Both the position numbers and the translations under genes were made by a program. A stretch of DNA of 64,000 nucleotides from Bactericera cockerelli (lineage: Eukaryota; Arthropoda; Insecta; Hemiptera; Triozidae), in the NCBI GenBank assembly GCA_024516035.1, contig CM044961.1, positions 15,048,756 through 15,112,755 of the forward strand, given 5' to 3'. The notes beneath the pieces were generated by a model that searched no databases, was not told the origin of the DNA, and saw nothing but the letters and a program-made list of their open reading frames with translations. This document shows, one piece after another, positions 1-10,861 of this stretch. Numbering within the stretch: the stretch's first letter is position 1; each line of letters opens with the position of its first letter.

Positions 1-416
1 CCTACCCGTTCGGGAACTCAGAGGTGAGGAATAATCAACGCATTCGAAGGCAAGAAGCCAAGGAGTACGTGTTCAACCGCAGGTTTGATATTTCTGCAGA
101 AGCGCGACAGATCATTTCCCGCATGCTGGAACCGAATCCGCGGTATCGCGTGAACGCGTCGGATGTGCAGCGGAACCAGTGGATCCAGAAGGAGCCGACC
201 TGCCGCACGACGGTGCAGGAGGCGGAGGCCTTGAAGATAGGCAAGATGAAGGTGAGCGAGTTCTTCAAGAGAAATCCAGTGGTGAAGGATCTCATAGACC
301 TGGACACGACTACGAATCTGGTGGAAGAATATAAGGAGACTAAATACCCGGACGACGGAGAAAGTGTGTCTGAGGATAGCATTCTGCTGAGGGTGTGTCA
401 AAATAGTACAATATAG
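1..416 (+). CDS. Protein kinase, C-lobe and C-terminal tail (3' part of gene)
   Basis: The open frame enters at the left edge (codons from base 3) and stops with TAG at 414-416. It matches the end of a Ser/Thr kinase catalytic domain: YPFGNSE, then NNQRIRRQEAKEYVF (alpha-G region), then ISAEARQIISRMLEPNPRYR, the conserved subdomain XI helix with its invariant arginine, then a DVQRNQWI helix closing the C-lobe. About 75 polar residues follow. The ATP-binding lobe and the HRD and DFG motifs lie outside the window, so substrate and activity cannot be judged. The style resembles CAMK-group kinases, including testis-specific kinases. GAGGTGAGG at 21-29 looks like a splice donor, but the kinase homology runs through it. 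The last ~10 residues are less certain because GGTGTGT near 391 could also be a donor. Confidence 0.78.
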   Translation, partial: YPFGNSEVRNNQRIRRQEAKEYVFNRRFDISAEARQIISRMLEPNPRYRVNASDVQRNQWIQKEPTCRTTVQEAEALKIGKMKVSEFFKRNPVVKDLIDLDTTTNLVEEYKETKYPDDGESVSEDSILLRVCQNSTI

Positions 417-1435
417 ATTCTCAATCAGTGATACACAGAAAACAAATGAAAATGCATAAGACATACGTTCACATTCCTTGATCTATGAGAAAATCAACTT
501 AAAAAATAAGTATACGTACTGGTATTGTTAAGACCCTGTAAAATTAAAATCGTCAAGTTTCAGAATCTCTGTGGCAGATAAACTACTCAACACACAACAC
601 TCTGATGTTTGTATTGAGTTGACGGAATTTGTATCATCATGAGTTTTCTAGGCTCTGGGATAAAAAAATCTTTTGTTAGGATAATCTTCGAAGCTCAGAA
701 ACTTTATGCGAGATAAATGTAACATTCCTATTCTTTCCACAATACCCCCGTATTGGAAAAAAATGTGTTTCTAAAATACAATGTAGATTTGCTCAATGTT
801 ATGTGTATTGAATAAAGATAGAAAAAATATTTTAAGATTTGTCGATTTCCATGGATACTCGTACTATAATGTATACATTGTGATTTATTATTATGTGCGA
901 GGAATGGAGAGAGGTATTGCAATCTGTGGATATGTTTTGTTATAAACAGTAAATGTGGCTTTCATACAAATTTCCTGATTATGCCTTTTTTGGGTTGGAG
1001 TTATTGAAACACCTACTTTAGAAGGTTTTAAGTGTAAAGCTTGATCCATTGTTTATATACAAAAGTAAATGAACATTATTAAAGCTTTCATTATCAATAC
1101 ACAGAAGGTGATAGCAACAATATTGTAGAAAAAATCTTAAAAATATAACCTCAAGACAAATTTATTTTATAATCCTTTTAATTGCTAACGGTTTCTATGT
1201 CAAGACCATTCGTCAAATAAAAATATATCACTCAAGGAAATTGTACAAGTTTAATATTGCACAAGTTTTGGAACCGAAAAAAACTTCTTCATTAGCAGAA
1301 TAACATGTGATTCAAGAACAGTGCTGATTGCTGATGAAAGGATTATCTGGGGGCAACGAACTCCTGGAAAATTTTAGTTTAAGTAGTATTCGATGAAATG
1401 CAAGTTATTCATAATGTTGTATTTCAAAGAATAAA
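417..1435. other. AT-rich flank downstream of the kinase exon
   Basis: No coding signal was seen. An AATAAA at 811-816 is a plausible polyadenylation signal for the kinase gene, about 400 bp after its stop. The rest is ordinary AT-rich intergenic DNA. Confidence 0.4.
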
Positions 1436-1741
1436 GCGCAATAATAGCTCAGTGGTTAAGCACTCGCTAGCCATGCGGAAGGTCCCGGGTTCGAACCACC
1501 GCGCCGACAAAATTTTGTATTCATAATTTGGTTACAGTTCTTTGTAAGGGATACCTTCCGGTGTGTTCGTGTTGATCCAGCACCTTAATGGGAAGTATTG
1601 TGTCACTTCTCGCCCATCAGAGGGGAGGCATACTACGGGATGGGCAGGCTGCAACACAGACCAAAAGCGTCTACAGTAGCTCCTGTTTCATGGCTACGAA
1701 ATAAAAAAGGCTGTGAAACAATCATCTTTTTTAAAAAAAAA
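1436..1741 (+). repeat. tRNA-derived SINE, family A
   Basis: The head is tRNA-like: TAGCTCAGTGGTTAAGCAC (A box) and GGTTCGAACC (B box). A unique body follows, including CTTCTCGCCCATCAGAGG, and the copy ends in an A-run. The same body recurs at 35930, 56721, 57588 and 60265, which defines the family. B-box plus body plus A-tail marks a Pol III retroposon, not a tRNA gene. Confidence 0.85.
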
Positions 1742-1971
1742 TGATAATTATGTTCTGATCCCGTTTCTGTTCTCTTCATATTTTGTAGGACAAGGCCTAA
1801 GACCCCATTGATCTCTTGCTTTAGAACAACGTATTATATCCTGACAAGAGACCTCTACCATCTCCAGGATTATAATATTCTTAAGAGTTAGAAACACAAC
1901 AAGAACATGACATTAAGGATTTGTCCAATAATAATGTTGTAGTTAAACTTCATTCAAGAATAATTAATTCA

Positions 1972-2058
1972 ATAATAAGACTGAAGGTTAGGTGGTAGAC
2001 AATGCTTTGAGAATTAACCTCGCTTGGTGGATACCTTTAACTAAAGAGTGTTATTATT
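1972..2058 (+). repeat. SINE family C, 3' tail fragment
   Basis: Matches the tail of family C (GGTTAGGTGGTAGA, then AACCTCGCTTGGTGG, then the ATT-rich end). The tRNA head is missing, so the copy is 5'-truncated. It abuts the SINE-B copy that follows. Confidence 0.7.
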
Positions 2059-2059
2059 A

Positions 2060-2262
2060 TTAATAATATCGCCTTATTTATACTACCTGATAAGGACTAT
2101 TAAGTCCCATTATTCCAGCAGTAAGCCCAACTCGTATTTTATGTAGTAAAAATCCCAAATGGGAGGATAACTTGTCTTGTTCCGACTGGGTTTCGAACCC
2201 GCGACCTCTGGAATCTCTGGATTCACAGAGTGCCGCCTTTACCACTGAGCTACCAGGACAGA
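2060..2262 (-). repeat. tRNA-derived SINE, family B
   Basis: Read on the minus strand it starts TGTCCTGGTAGCTCAGTGG, carries the B box GGGTTCGAAACCC, and has the family body with the ATAATGGGACT block. Other copies lie at 31559, 44806, 48750 and 58693. Confidence 0.85.
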
Positions 2263-2976
2263 CGATCCATGGTGTTGTTAATATGAAACTCAAGGGTCCC
2301 TTTACTCTCACAGTCTTCCTCATGAGCACGCTATACCACTCCACCAACAATTGTTTTTCACCAGCACAACAGATGGAAAAGTGCTTGTCTGTGACATTGC
2401 TTTCAAAATATCTGTCTGGATTTTCTCTTGTGAACATAAATGTTTTTCTTGCTTTGTTGACTTAGAATTTAATTTAATTTTGGTATTTTTGTCAAGCAAT
2501 TCATTTATCTTGGTTTTTTGCTCGGTTTACGTAATTATTGTGCAAACAAAGAGAGCTTTGTGTTGTTTTGTTCTTGTTTTACCTACGTTCGATGTGCACA
2601 GATTTGTTCTCGCCAAATTCACTCTCACAAGTTTTCTTTCGTGGACACAAAAGAATTTTTTTTTTTTTTTTTACACGGCTCAGTTTTTTCTTCTTGATAC
2701 CCGCAAGTAAAAGGCAAGGATCAATGTCGAGATGTCGACATACATGGTACGAGAGTCTTAACGCACGTTTTTAATTTTTTATACACAAAGCTTTCTAAAA
2801 TCCAAATTACAGAACCGTTGAGAGTGGTGTGATGTTCAGAACTGATTTCAGCCCCCCCCCCCCCCTCCCCTGTTACCCTGTTTTATAATCTTTACACTGA
2901 TGTAAGCATTTTTTTGTCACTTCAAGGATGAATTTTTCAGAGATTTTTTTTTCGTCGCGCTGAGTTCACGCTGACA
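2263..2976. other. No gene seen; low-complexity DNA
   Basis: AT-rich sequence with a T-run near 2656-2671 and a C-run near 2853-2870. Short open frames here have no family resemblance and follow the T-rich composition. Confidence 0.4.
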
Positions 2977-3190
2977 GATGACATAAGACAGAGGAGGCGT
3001 GATCTATGTAGCGGATAAGAGAAGTTAAATACAGGGGGTACCAGAAGTGATGACATAAGACAGAGGAGGCGTGATCTATGTAGCGGATAAGGGAAGTTAA
3101 ATACAGGGGGTACCAGAAGTGATGACATAAGACAGAGGAGGCGTGGTCTATGTAGCGGATAAGGGAAGATAAATACAGGGGGTACCAGCT
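2977..3190. repeat. Three tandem 72-bp repeats
   Basis: The unit starts GATGACATAAGACAGAGGAG at 2977, 3049 and 3121 with few changes. A diverged partial copy sits near 3369-3430. 72 is a multiple of three, so all frames read through the array periodically. This explains the repeated peptide on the minus strand and does not imply coding. Confidence 0.85.
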
Positions 3191-3575
3191 GGCAGAATCG
3201 TACTCTAGAATCGGTGGTTCGAGTCTTAAACAGGGTAACATATTATTTTTTTTGTAAAGGATATTTTGTCCGAAATGTTTTTTTTTTTTTTTTTTTTTTT
3301 TTTCGTTCATCCAACTTTACGAGCTGATTTGGTCATCTTGCACATTGTTGTGCAAGATGACCAGAAGTGATGACACTTCAGAGGAGGCGTGATCTATGTA
3401 GCAGATAAGGAAAGTTAAACACAGGAGGTACCAGCTGGCAGAATCGTACTCTAGAATCGGTGGTTCGAGTCTCAAACAGGGTAACATATTATTTTTTTTG
3501 TAAAGGATATTTTGTCCGAAATGTTTTCGTTCATCCAACTTTACGAGCTGATTTGGTCATCTTGAACATTGTTGA
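3182..3575. repeat. Duplicated ~150-bp segment
   Basis: TACCAGCTGGCAGAATCGTA through TTCATCCAACTTTACGAGCT occurs at 3182-3352 and again at 3428-3575. The copies differ mainly by a long T-run in the first. It contains GGTGGTTCGAGTC, a tRNA B-box-like relic. Confidence 0.75.
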
Positions 3576-4027
3576 CTCGACTTTGATTTATTTTATTTTG
3601 ATGTTTTGAGTCCATTGGTATACATTGTGAGGAAAAATGAGAAGTTACTTTTAAATTTAACGAGCAGAGCCGGTATCACTGGAAAAAAAAAGAAAACATT
3701 GTAAATAAAGTAAGAAAACATCATGTAATACTCTCTCAATAATAATAATAATAATAATAAGTATCTTTATTTATTTTCATATACATTTCAATTCCATTAC
3801 AGCTCCATGAAGTACTGTTGTACATTTCGGGAAAGTTGTACTTACAAAGTTGAGAACTTTAAAATTCTACGATGTGATTCTTAATTTTTTATATGGGTCA
3901 CACTGTATCATTTCTGGTTTTAATCAAGAGTAATAGCTTTTCTCCCGAAGAAATTGTGACGAAAAAAAAAAAAAAAAATGTGGAGTAGAGTAAAAACTTT
4001 CTCCAAGGTGACTTTCAATTGGACAGT

Positions 4028-4065
<38 letters not shown>

Positions 4066-4261
4066 TCATGGGTCAGAACTATCCAAAAATACCTGTAATA
4101 GTTAAATATATAATGTTTAATGCTAAATCACCCTCAAAATTACTTTTTTTCTAAACCTAATTAGACATTAATTCCATACATACTGTTAGCATAATGGGAC
4201 TACCTGTCTTGCGCTGACAGTCTAAATAAAGCACAACTTATACTCTTATGCTTACTAATCT
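3576..4261. other. Non-coding DNA with probable LINE tail and homopolymers
   Basis: The (ATA)n followed by AGTATCTTTATTT at 3738-3770 resembles an antisense retroelement tail. An A-run sits near 3962-3978 and a T-run near 4031-4064. No gene was seen. Confidence 0.4.
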
Positions 4262-4400
4262 GCAACTTTGGGTAACGGGTTTGACTCCCGCCACCAAGAA
4301 TTTTTCCTAATGAAATATTTTTGTTCACCGACCTCAGAAATTCGATCAATGAGGTGGCGGACTCGTAACCTTCAGGTCGCTTGTTCAAGTCTTTAGTGAT
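4262..4400 (+). repeat. Fragments of SINE families C and E
   Basis: 4262-4320 resembles the B-box region of family C, followed by AATTTTTCCTAATGAAAT. 4328-4395 resembles the head of family E (GACCTCAG, GGCGGACTCGTAACC). Both are diverged and truncated. Confidence 0.5.
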
Positions 4401-4860
4401 GCAAAATTTTAGTATGTAGGGTCAAGGGGGGTAATTACGAACGATTTTGAGCTACATTTTATAAACATATCTGTAACCCTGAGTTGCTTTTGTAAAATCC
4501 ATGTCTTGTGATTTTTTTGGTATATAGACTTATTTAGCATTCTAATGGTGCATTATAAATAGTTTTGTGCATACTTAGTATCTGTTTAGTGGTGTTCTTA
4601 TTTACCCCCGCCTGTTCGCATTTACCCCCGCCTGACGGGGGTAAATGCGAACACATTATACAATATTAAAAACAAACTTTTTAATGGCAATATGTGCTTT
4701 TTATGTACAAATAATACACCAAAATTGTACTTTGTGTCTTTAGCCACCTGTATGACAATATGCAAAGTTTATGGACACACAGGATAGTGGTTTGAATCCT
4801 AACCATGAAGGTAGTCAGCTCTTATCAAATAGGGTATCTCTATCTTGCAAATAATAGTAA

Positions 4861-5213
4861 TAATAATAATTTCGTGTCCGTGAGATAGGTATAGATACCT
4901 AAATCACGGTGGTAGGAGGATTATATGGACGCCCAGATCCAATGTCTAGGCTCCTTTCATGTCCATTGATTCTATTTGGTTTTAACATTCTGACTTGAGG
5001 TAGACAGGATGGGGGTTTCACCCTCCATTCACTGGGAATCGTACCAGCTACCCACATTAACCTCACCCAGCCTGGGTGGGGCCGGAATCGCCAGCCTCAC
5101 ATGTTCGGAGGGGACAGAATTTTCTGTGCGAAAAGTCTGCTCCAACCGGGAATCAAACTAAGGATCTCTGGACTACGGGCAGTAGTCACAACCGTTACGC
5201 CACGGAGGCTGGT
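4861..5213 (-). repeat. tRNA-derived SINE, family F (full copy)
   Basis: Minus strand: CCTCCGTGGCGTAACGGTTG, B box TTTGATTCCC, CATGTGAGGCTGGCGATTCC, and an ATTATTATT tail. A third head starts at 63988. Confidence 0.85.
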
Positions 5214-5461
5214 AATAAAAGCATAATAATAGTAATAGTTAATTATGAGAGCTTTTGAAAGGTGTTTTATATATTTTTTTAATTTTTTTTTACAGATTTT
5301 GGTCTTATCAATAGTTTCTAGGTCATTGTCAATCTCAAATTTGTCTTCTTCTCCTTCATTTTTTTCTTCTTTTTTGAAACTGTTAACCCTATATTTCTTT
5401 TCGTTTTCTACACTTTCATTTTTCTTCCTTTCTTTTGCTATGTTCAAGTACACAAATACCT

Positions 5462-5699
5462 TCATTGGGTCCAATACATTAGGGTACTAATATCTTGGTA
5501 CTTCTTACAACCTCCCAGTATTTCAGGATTTTGAGCCTTACGTTTGGAAAATTCTACTTTGGTTTGCGGAATCTCAAAACACTGCCGTTGCTCTTCTGAC
5601 AGCCAGGTTGCCATTAAAAACATCTAATACGATAGCAGATATCATTTGTGCTTCTGTATACAAAGGAGGTGGTTTCTTCATCTTGTAGTTCCGGGGCAT
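5462..5699 (-). pseudogene. Broken pogo/psq-type transposase N-terminus
   Basis: From the ATG at 5697-5699 the product begins MPRNYKMKKPPPLYTEAQMI and continues with NGNLAVRRATAVF. This pattern is typical of the pipsqueak/CENP-B-like DNA-binding helix-turn-helix at the start of pogo-family transposases. A stop follows directly, at 5577-5579. One extra T there shifts the frame: the next frame continues EIPQTKVEF, the expected second helix, and ends at 5462-5464. No DDE catalytic domain is left, so it is inactive. The family is inferred from motif style and the surrounding inverted repeats. Confidence 0.65.
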
Positions 5700-6171
5700 T
5701 CTGAGTGTTTTGATGAATACAAAAAAAGTTATAGGGTAAAACAAACACCCAAAATATGCGTTCGTAATTACCCCATAGCAAAAAAATGCGGGGGTAATTA
5801 AGAACACCCAAAAACTATAACTTAAAAAATGGTTTAAAACAATTATTTTTGTAAAATAATAACCAAAAACATTCTTATAAATAATTAAAAGTAAAATAAT
5901 GATAAAAATTCAAGTAACACTTACCTAAAAAATTGTTTTAAAAAAATCAAAAACTTCAAAAATCAATTTTTTTGATAGATCTATTTTCACTAGCTTACTA
6001 ACTACAACTGAAAATAAATACTATCGAAAACTCGTGTTCAACCTGTAAAAACAATTCAAAATAATAGTATTCAACCACCAGATTCGAAATATCTTATCCT
6101 GTTTAGGTACAATGACCACTGTTCGTAATTACCCCCTGTTCGTAAATACCCCCCTTGACCCTATGTATGAT

Positions 6172-6461
6172 GATTTTATTTGTGGTGAAGCACAAGGCCT
6201 CTTCACAATTTTTGTGGGTAGCGCAGCATTACTAAGAGCCTCCTGTACTTTTCAAATTCTATTACATTAATTTCTTTTTACTCTGGTAATGCCGCCACTG
6301 GTCGTTACTCATACAAGTAACTACTCATTTTTCCTCACGAGGTATGAGTGGACCCCGCACATCCAAGTACAGAGCAGGAAAATTACTGCTCCGCTGGGAA
6401 TTGAACCCAGGTCCCCATGCGTGCAACGCCTAGCGCGCTAACTTACTCTGCCACGATGACT
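6172..6461 (-). repeat. tRNA-derived SINE, family D
   Basis: On the minus strand the tRNA head carries GTTAGCGCGCTAGGC and GGTTCAATTCCC (B box). The body has CGTGAGGAAAAATGAGTAG, and the tail ends in ATCATCATA. AAATTTTAGTAT occurs both right of this SINE (about 6472-6483) and left of the pogo element (about 4404-4415). This suggests the SINE's target duplication was split when the transposon landed in its tail. Confidence 0.85.
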
Positions 6462-6540
6462 TTTAGTATAAAATTTTAGTATAAAAGAGTTGGAGTAGTG
6501 ATATGACGATTATGAATAGTATGATGGATAGCTTTATTTT

Positions 6541-6630
6541 TTTGTCATCACGACGACAGTTTTACCCTCCATTTGCTGAAAACTCTTGAGTACCAGCTAC
6601 TCTAATTTACCTCACCCAGTCTGATTGGGG
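6541..6630 (-). repeat. 5S-derived SINE, 3' fragment
   Basis: Matches the tail of the 5S-headed family (CACCCAGTCTGATTGGGG; TTTTACCCTCCATTTGC). The 5S head is missing. Confidence 0.55.
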
Positions 6631-6654
6631 AAAGTGTTTTCATTTTTATTTAAC

Positions 6655-6845
6655 TGTTTTTTTTCCTGGTTGGAATAAAATGTCATACCTTTGAGGTCTT
6701 TTCCTTGTTGGAATAAAATGTTCTACCTTTGAGGTTTTTTCCTTGTTGGAATAAAATGTTCTACCTTTGAGGTCTTCTCCTTGTTGGAGTATACCTTTGA
6801 GGTCTTTTCCTTGTTGGAATAAAATGTTATACATTTGAGGTCTTC
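6655..6845. repeat. 38-bp minisatellite
   Basis: About five head-to-tail units of GTTGGAATAAAATGTTCTAC plus CTTTGAGGTCTTTTCCTT, one of them shortened near 6787. Confidence 0.85.
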
Positions 6846-7009
6846 AATAAATTTAAAGAAGCCTCGATTTTTGAGGGTAGAAACAGACGAGAATAAGCGC
6901 CTGTCGCATGAGCAAACATCCGGAGGTTCGATACAACATTTCGGTATTTTTTTTTCTCGAATTTATTACGACACATCCCTGGAGAATGGTATGCAAAGTA
7001 TGTGTTATC

Positions 7010-7013
7010 CCTT

Positions 7014-7046
<33 letters not shown>

Positions 7047-7625
7047 TCCTGGGTTTCCTCTCTTAGCCTGCCTTCTCTATCTATCTTTCTATCTTCCTTT
7101 TTTTTTAGTTTGGAGAAAATTTGTATCTTCAAGTTTGCCATTGATAGCATTTTTCTTCTTCTCGTTTTACTTCCTATCTCTTTTTCGCTTTCTCTTTATA
7201 CAATTATACCTATAATTATTTTCTACCTATACTTTCTCGCTATATTTTATATTTTTTCAACCACCTCCTCTATATTCATTTCTCTCCTATTATTTTCTAT
7301 ATCTTTTTATCCATCCTTTTTTTCCAATCCATATTTTTTTTTTTTTTTTATGTCTTTCTCTCTCTCTTTCTTTTCTTTCTTTCTCTCTCTTTCTTTCTCT
7401 CTCTCTCTTTCTCTCTCTCTCTGTCTCTCTCTCTGCCTCCACCTGTAAACTTCTCTCTTTATGTATGATATCTCTATATTCAATGTATTACCCGTCCTCT
7501 TTCTTATCCATGTGAGTATCCATGTATCTATCCCTTTTTTCCTACACCCCCCCCCCTCCCCCCTATTCATCTACACTTCTTTTTTTCCTCCCCTGTCTCT
7601 TTCTCTCCTTCTTTCTACTAACTTA
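7010..7625. repeat. Pyrimidine tract, (CT)n-rich
   Basis: Long CT/CTTT tract with interspersed T-runs. Apparent open frames on both strands (Ser/Leu/Phe-rich on +, Arg/Glu/Lys-rich on -) follow from the composition. No gene was seen from 6846 to 8064. Confidence 0.8.
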
Positions 7626-8064
7626 TATCCTTTTTTCCTCTCTCGAAAAGAAATACATTCATGTAAGCGCTTCTTTTCAGAGCAGCTCAGACTTGCCACA
7701 TAGAGTGTGAACTTTGAAGCCAATTTCAGTTGCGTAGGAGGAAAAAAATCTACTTTCAGAAAACTCTCTCAGTATATGCAGAGAAGTGTATGTAATGCTC
7801 TCAGTATATGTAGAGAACAGAATCTACTTATGTGCCCATGTTTCTTAGGCATATACTTAAAGAAATTACAAGCTATGTACTCAAGGAATTACGCTAATCA
7901 GGACATAGAAGCCAATGAGTTGATATTGGTATTGGTATAAGTAAGGCTGCCGGCTACGAAAGCTCTTTGTCACTGCGACCTGAAATAGATATTTTGTGAC
8001 ATGCCCCTGAATGAGTGGATAACAAATCATTTACAAGACGCAGACGCACGTCAAGGACAAGTAA

Positions 8065-8605
8065 CAAAGATACCCGGTCCATGATACAGCCACATCACGC
8101 GTCCGAGTGTTAGATAACACTATTCTAGATGCGTAAAGATTCTGCCCAGGCTACAGCCACATCACCCGTCCGAGTATTAGATAACTATTCTAGATACTTA
8201 CAGCCGTATTTATGAACAGAAAACGCCGTTTGAGCATGGTCTGAAGCATGATTTCCTTTAATATTATTGGCCAATACCTTGCTTGAGATAGTGCTCAGAC
8301 AAAATTCGCTGTTCATAAATACGCGTGTTAGATACTCTGCCCAGGCTACAGCCACACCACGCGTCTGAGTATTAGATACATCTCCTAGATACATACGTAG
8401 ATACCCAACCCAGACTTCAACCACATCACGCGTCCGAGTATTAGATAACTCTCCTAGATGCGTAGATAGCCGACCCAGACTACAGCCACAGCACGCGTCT
8501 GAGTATTACATAACTATTCTAGATGCGTAGATACCCTACCCAGACTACAACCTCACCACGCGTCTGAGTATTAGATACCTCTTCTAGATACGTAGATATC
8601 CCAGG
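8065..8605. repeat. ~65-bp minisatellite, interrupted
   Basis: About seven units of CCACATCACGCGTCCGAGTA followed by TTAGATAACTATTCTAGATG and a GTAGATACCCNACCCAGNCTACAG block. Successive units start 65-69 bp apart. A MITE splits the array at 8201-8327. Confidence 0.85.
8201..8327. mobile_element. MITE with TTA target duplication (PIF/Harbinger type)
   Basis: The ends are CAGCCGTATTTATGAACAG and CTGTTCATAAATACGCGTG, a 19-bp inverted repeat with two mismatches. TTA flanks both sides (8198-8200 and 8328-8330), the three-base target typical of PIF/Harbinger. The 127-bp insert breaks one unit of the minisatellite and has no coding capacity. Confidence 0.75.
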
Positions 8606-8847
8606 ATTCTCCTTTCAATTATGAAAATCAACGGGTGGCCATATTGAAAGCCCTCTTAATGTTTCCTTGAGGTTTTTGTGCGGAAAAAAGATGAGAAAGG
8701 TTCTGCGGTAAGTATTTTGAAAATATGAAATGTATAGTGACGGAGACTGGGTGGTGTGAAAATGTTAAATTTAGTTTTACCTTTAGATATTTTTTATTTT
8801 CTTCGCCGCATAAATTTCACCGAAAATTTCAGATACACTCGAACTAC

Positions 8848-9170
8848 ACTGGTAGTCAAGTGGTTAACGCGTTAGTCTGGTATTGCAGGTAGCGTAGGGA
8901 NNNNNNNNNNNNNNNNNNNNNNNNNNNNNNNNNNNNNNNNNNNNNNNNNNNNNNNNNNNNNNNNNNNNNNNNNNNNNNNNNNNNNNNNNNNNNNNNNNNN
9001 GGATCCGTTGCTTTGAATCCCACCCAGTGCATGAATTTTTCCTCATTAATTTGAGTGTGTGACCATATAATTCTAAGACTATGAGGGTTAAGTGGTAGAA
9101 AATGATTTAAGCAATAACCTCGCCTGGTAGTTACATTCCACTAAAGAATTTTATAATTATTATTATTATT
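8848..9170 (+). repeat. tRNA-derived SINE, family C, spanning a scaffold gap
   Basis: The head CACTGGTAGTCAAGTGGTTA lies left of the N-run. The B box TTTGAATCCCACCCAGTGCA and the tail lie right of it. Full copies at 38759 and 44957 show the uninterrupted order. Confidence 0.85.
8901..9000. other. Assembly gap of 100 N
   Basis: Exactly 100 N, a conventional scaffold spacer of unknown true length. The flanks end in GTAGGGA and restart GGATCCGTTG, which overlap by GGA relative to the SINE consensus. Confidence 0.98.
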
Positions 9171-9937
9171 ATTAACTGTATTGGAATTAGGGAATCGGCA
9201 AACCAAAATTATATAATTTTTTTCCTAGATGTAAATAAATTACTCGCTGCTGTATGTGCAATTGTGCATTATGCATGCATCTATGATGTATTTTTTTTTT
9301 TTTTTTTCCTTCTCATATTTTTTACGATTTTGTTTTTTACTATACTTTGGAGTCATTTTTTCTGTGTTATTTATGATAGTTTTCATTACTTCATTTCGAA
9401 GTCATATTTTCTTCTGATAAATGATATCTGGGCATCGTTTGCTTTGTAAATAAGATGCAGAGGGAAGCGAGACAATAAAAGCGAAATAATAATTATGATG
9501 GTGTTGTAAAAAACCTAAAAGAGAAATGGGTGTTTAAATTCACAAAACAGCTATTTCCTTTTTATGTGTTCTCCATGCAAAAATAGGATATAAAAAAGGA
9601 GTAAGAGAGTGAAAGAGTGTGAGAGAGAAAAATTAAGGAGAGATAAATGTATGGGAATGAAAAGAGAATAAGATGGTTCGAAACTGGGATGAATAAATAA
9701 TAGATGTTGAGAATAAAAAGTAAGAAGAACTCAATGAAAACAATCAAATGAAAGATGAGATAAAGTACAAAAGGGAAACCAGAAAAGATCTAAGAGAAAA
9801 GGCAAGAAATATTGGACATGGACATTGGTACTGATAAAAAGAAAAGAAACGCTAAGTCAATCAAAAAGGAAGATGAAAGATTAGGAGGCAGTGTAAAAAA
9901 GAACAAAGGTAAAACTAGAAAATTAGAGGAAAGTAAT
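9171..9937. other. No gene seen; AT-rich then purine-rich
   Basis: AT-rich DNA with a T-run near 9291-9307. It becomes AAAG/GAGA-rich from about 9560. Open frames here are Lys/Glu-rich or Ser/Phe-rich artefacts of composition. Confidence 0.4.
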
Positions 9938-10480
9938 GTAAGACGCATAGAGGAGACAAACAAAAGAACAGACGAGAAAGAAGCTAATGAGAGAGAAAGA
10001 GACCAAGAAAAGACATTGAGAAGGTAAAGTAACAAAGAGATGACCAGAGACACGGAGTGAGATCAGGGCATCGCGGGAAAAAAAGTTAGGAGGAATTAGA
10101 ACAAAATAAAGAGAGAATAGAGAAGACAAAGAAAAGAAGAGACGAGAAAGAAGCTAATGTAAGAGAAAGGGAGACCAAGGAAAAAGATTAAGAAGGTAAA
10201 GTAACAAAGAGATGACAAGAGACACGGAGTGAGATCAAGGCATCGGGAGAAAAGGAGGTAGGAGGAATTAGAACAAAAGGAAGAGAGGATAGAGAAGACA
10301 AAAAAAAGAAGAGACGAGAAAGAAGCTAATGTAAGAGAAAGGGAGACCAAGGAAAGAGATTAAGAAGGTAAAGTAACAAAGAGATGACAAGAGACACGGA
10401 GTGAGATCAGGGTATCGGGAGAATAGGAGGTAGGAGGAATTAGAACAAAAAGAAAGAGAGGATAGAGAAAGGGAGGGAGA
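9938..10480. repeat. 172-bp tandem repeat, about three units
   Basis: CACGGAGTGAGATCAGGGCA-type blocks start at 10051, 10223 and 10395, a steady 172-bp period. The rest of the purine-rich unit (GACGAGAAAGAAGCTAATG) repeats in step. The first unit is the most diverged. Confidence 0.8.
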
Positions 10481-10861
10481 GAGAAAGAGAATGGCGTTTT
10501 ATGCAAAGCTGCCTCTTGGTTTTCATAGAATTTTTTATTGAGATTAATTGTTGTCGAGAATTCATTTAGTTTCTTCGCTTTATCATGTTTCCTAGACTTT
10601 ATTGCAATCCCTCTTCTCCCAGCATCTTGCTGAAATGACTTGCGTCTTGCTCTAAGTAAAATGAATTCCTATTTAATTGACAAAATTAGAAGGTTATGAC
10701 GATATTTCAGAATTTCACTCGGTTAGATACATATATTCAATTTTTATAACATTACCATTCAACACAATACATATACCATTCAATATTTTTTTTTTTTCCA
10801 AAATTTTCTCATATTCTTAACGCAATAGAAACGTCTGACTTTAAGAATCACATTAAAATAA

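Larger units (their letters stand above)
4419..6161. mobile_element. pogo-like (Tc1/mariner superfamily) transposon, degraded
   Basis: The ends form a 24-bp terminal inverted repeat with one mismatch: GGGTCAAGGGGGGTAATTAC on the left and its complement, with TTTAC for ATTAC, on the right. Both sides are flanked by TATGTA, consistent with a TA target. Copies of the end motif GTTCGYAWTTACCCCC are scattered inside, including a palindromic pair at 4610-4655 and others at 5760-5810 and 6122-6160. The element is 1743 bp, and the minus strand holds a broken transposase N-terminus. TA target, length and helix-turn-helix type point to pogo/Tigger. Confidence 0.75.

Noticed and set aside
1436..1510. 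tRNA gene at the SINE-A head, and similar heads elsewhere
   Set aside because: The head is fused to a SINE body with an A-rich end, present in many copies, and the acceptor stem is degraded.
2937..3310. Minus-strand frames with a 24-residue repeat
   Set aside because: The 72-bp tandem array keeps frame by chance; no start context or family match.
5097..5474. 125-codon Lys/Glu-rich minus-strand frame
   Set aside because: It crosses the end of a SINE and an AT-rich part of the pogo element; composition only.
7002..7570. 148-codon and neighbouring open frames
   Set aside because: Pyrimidine-tract composition; no conserved motif.
8864..9046. Open frame across the N gap
   Set aside because: It consists of SINE sequence and ambiguous bases.
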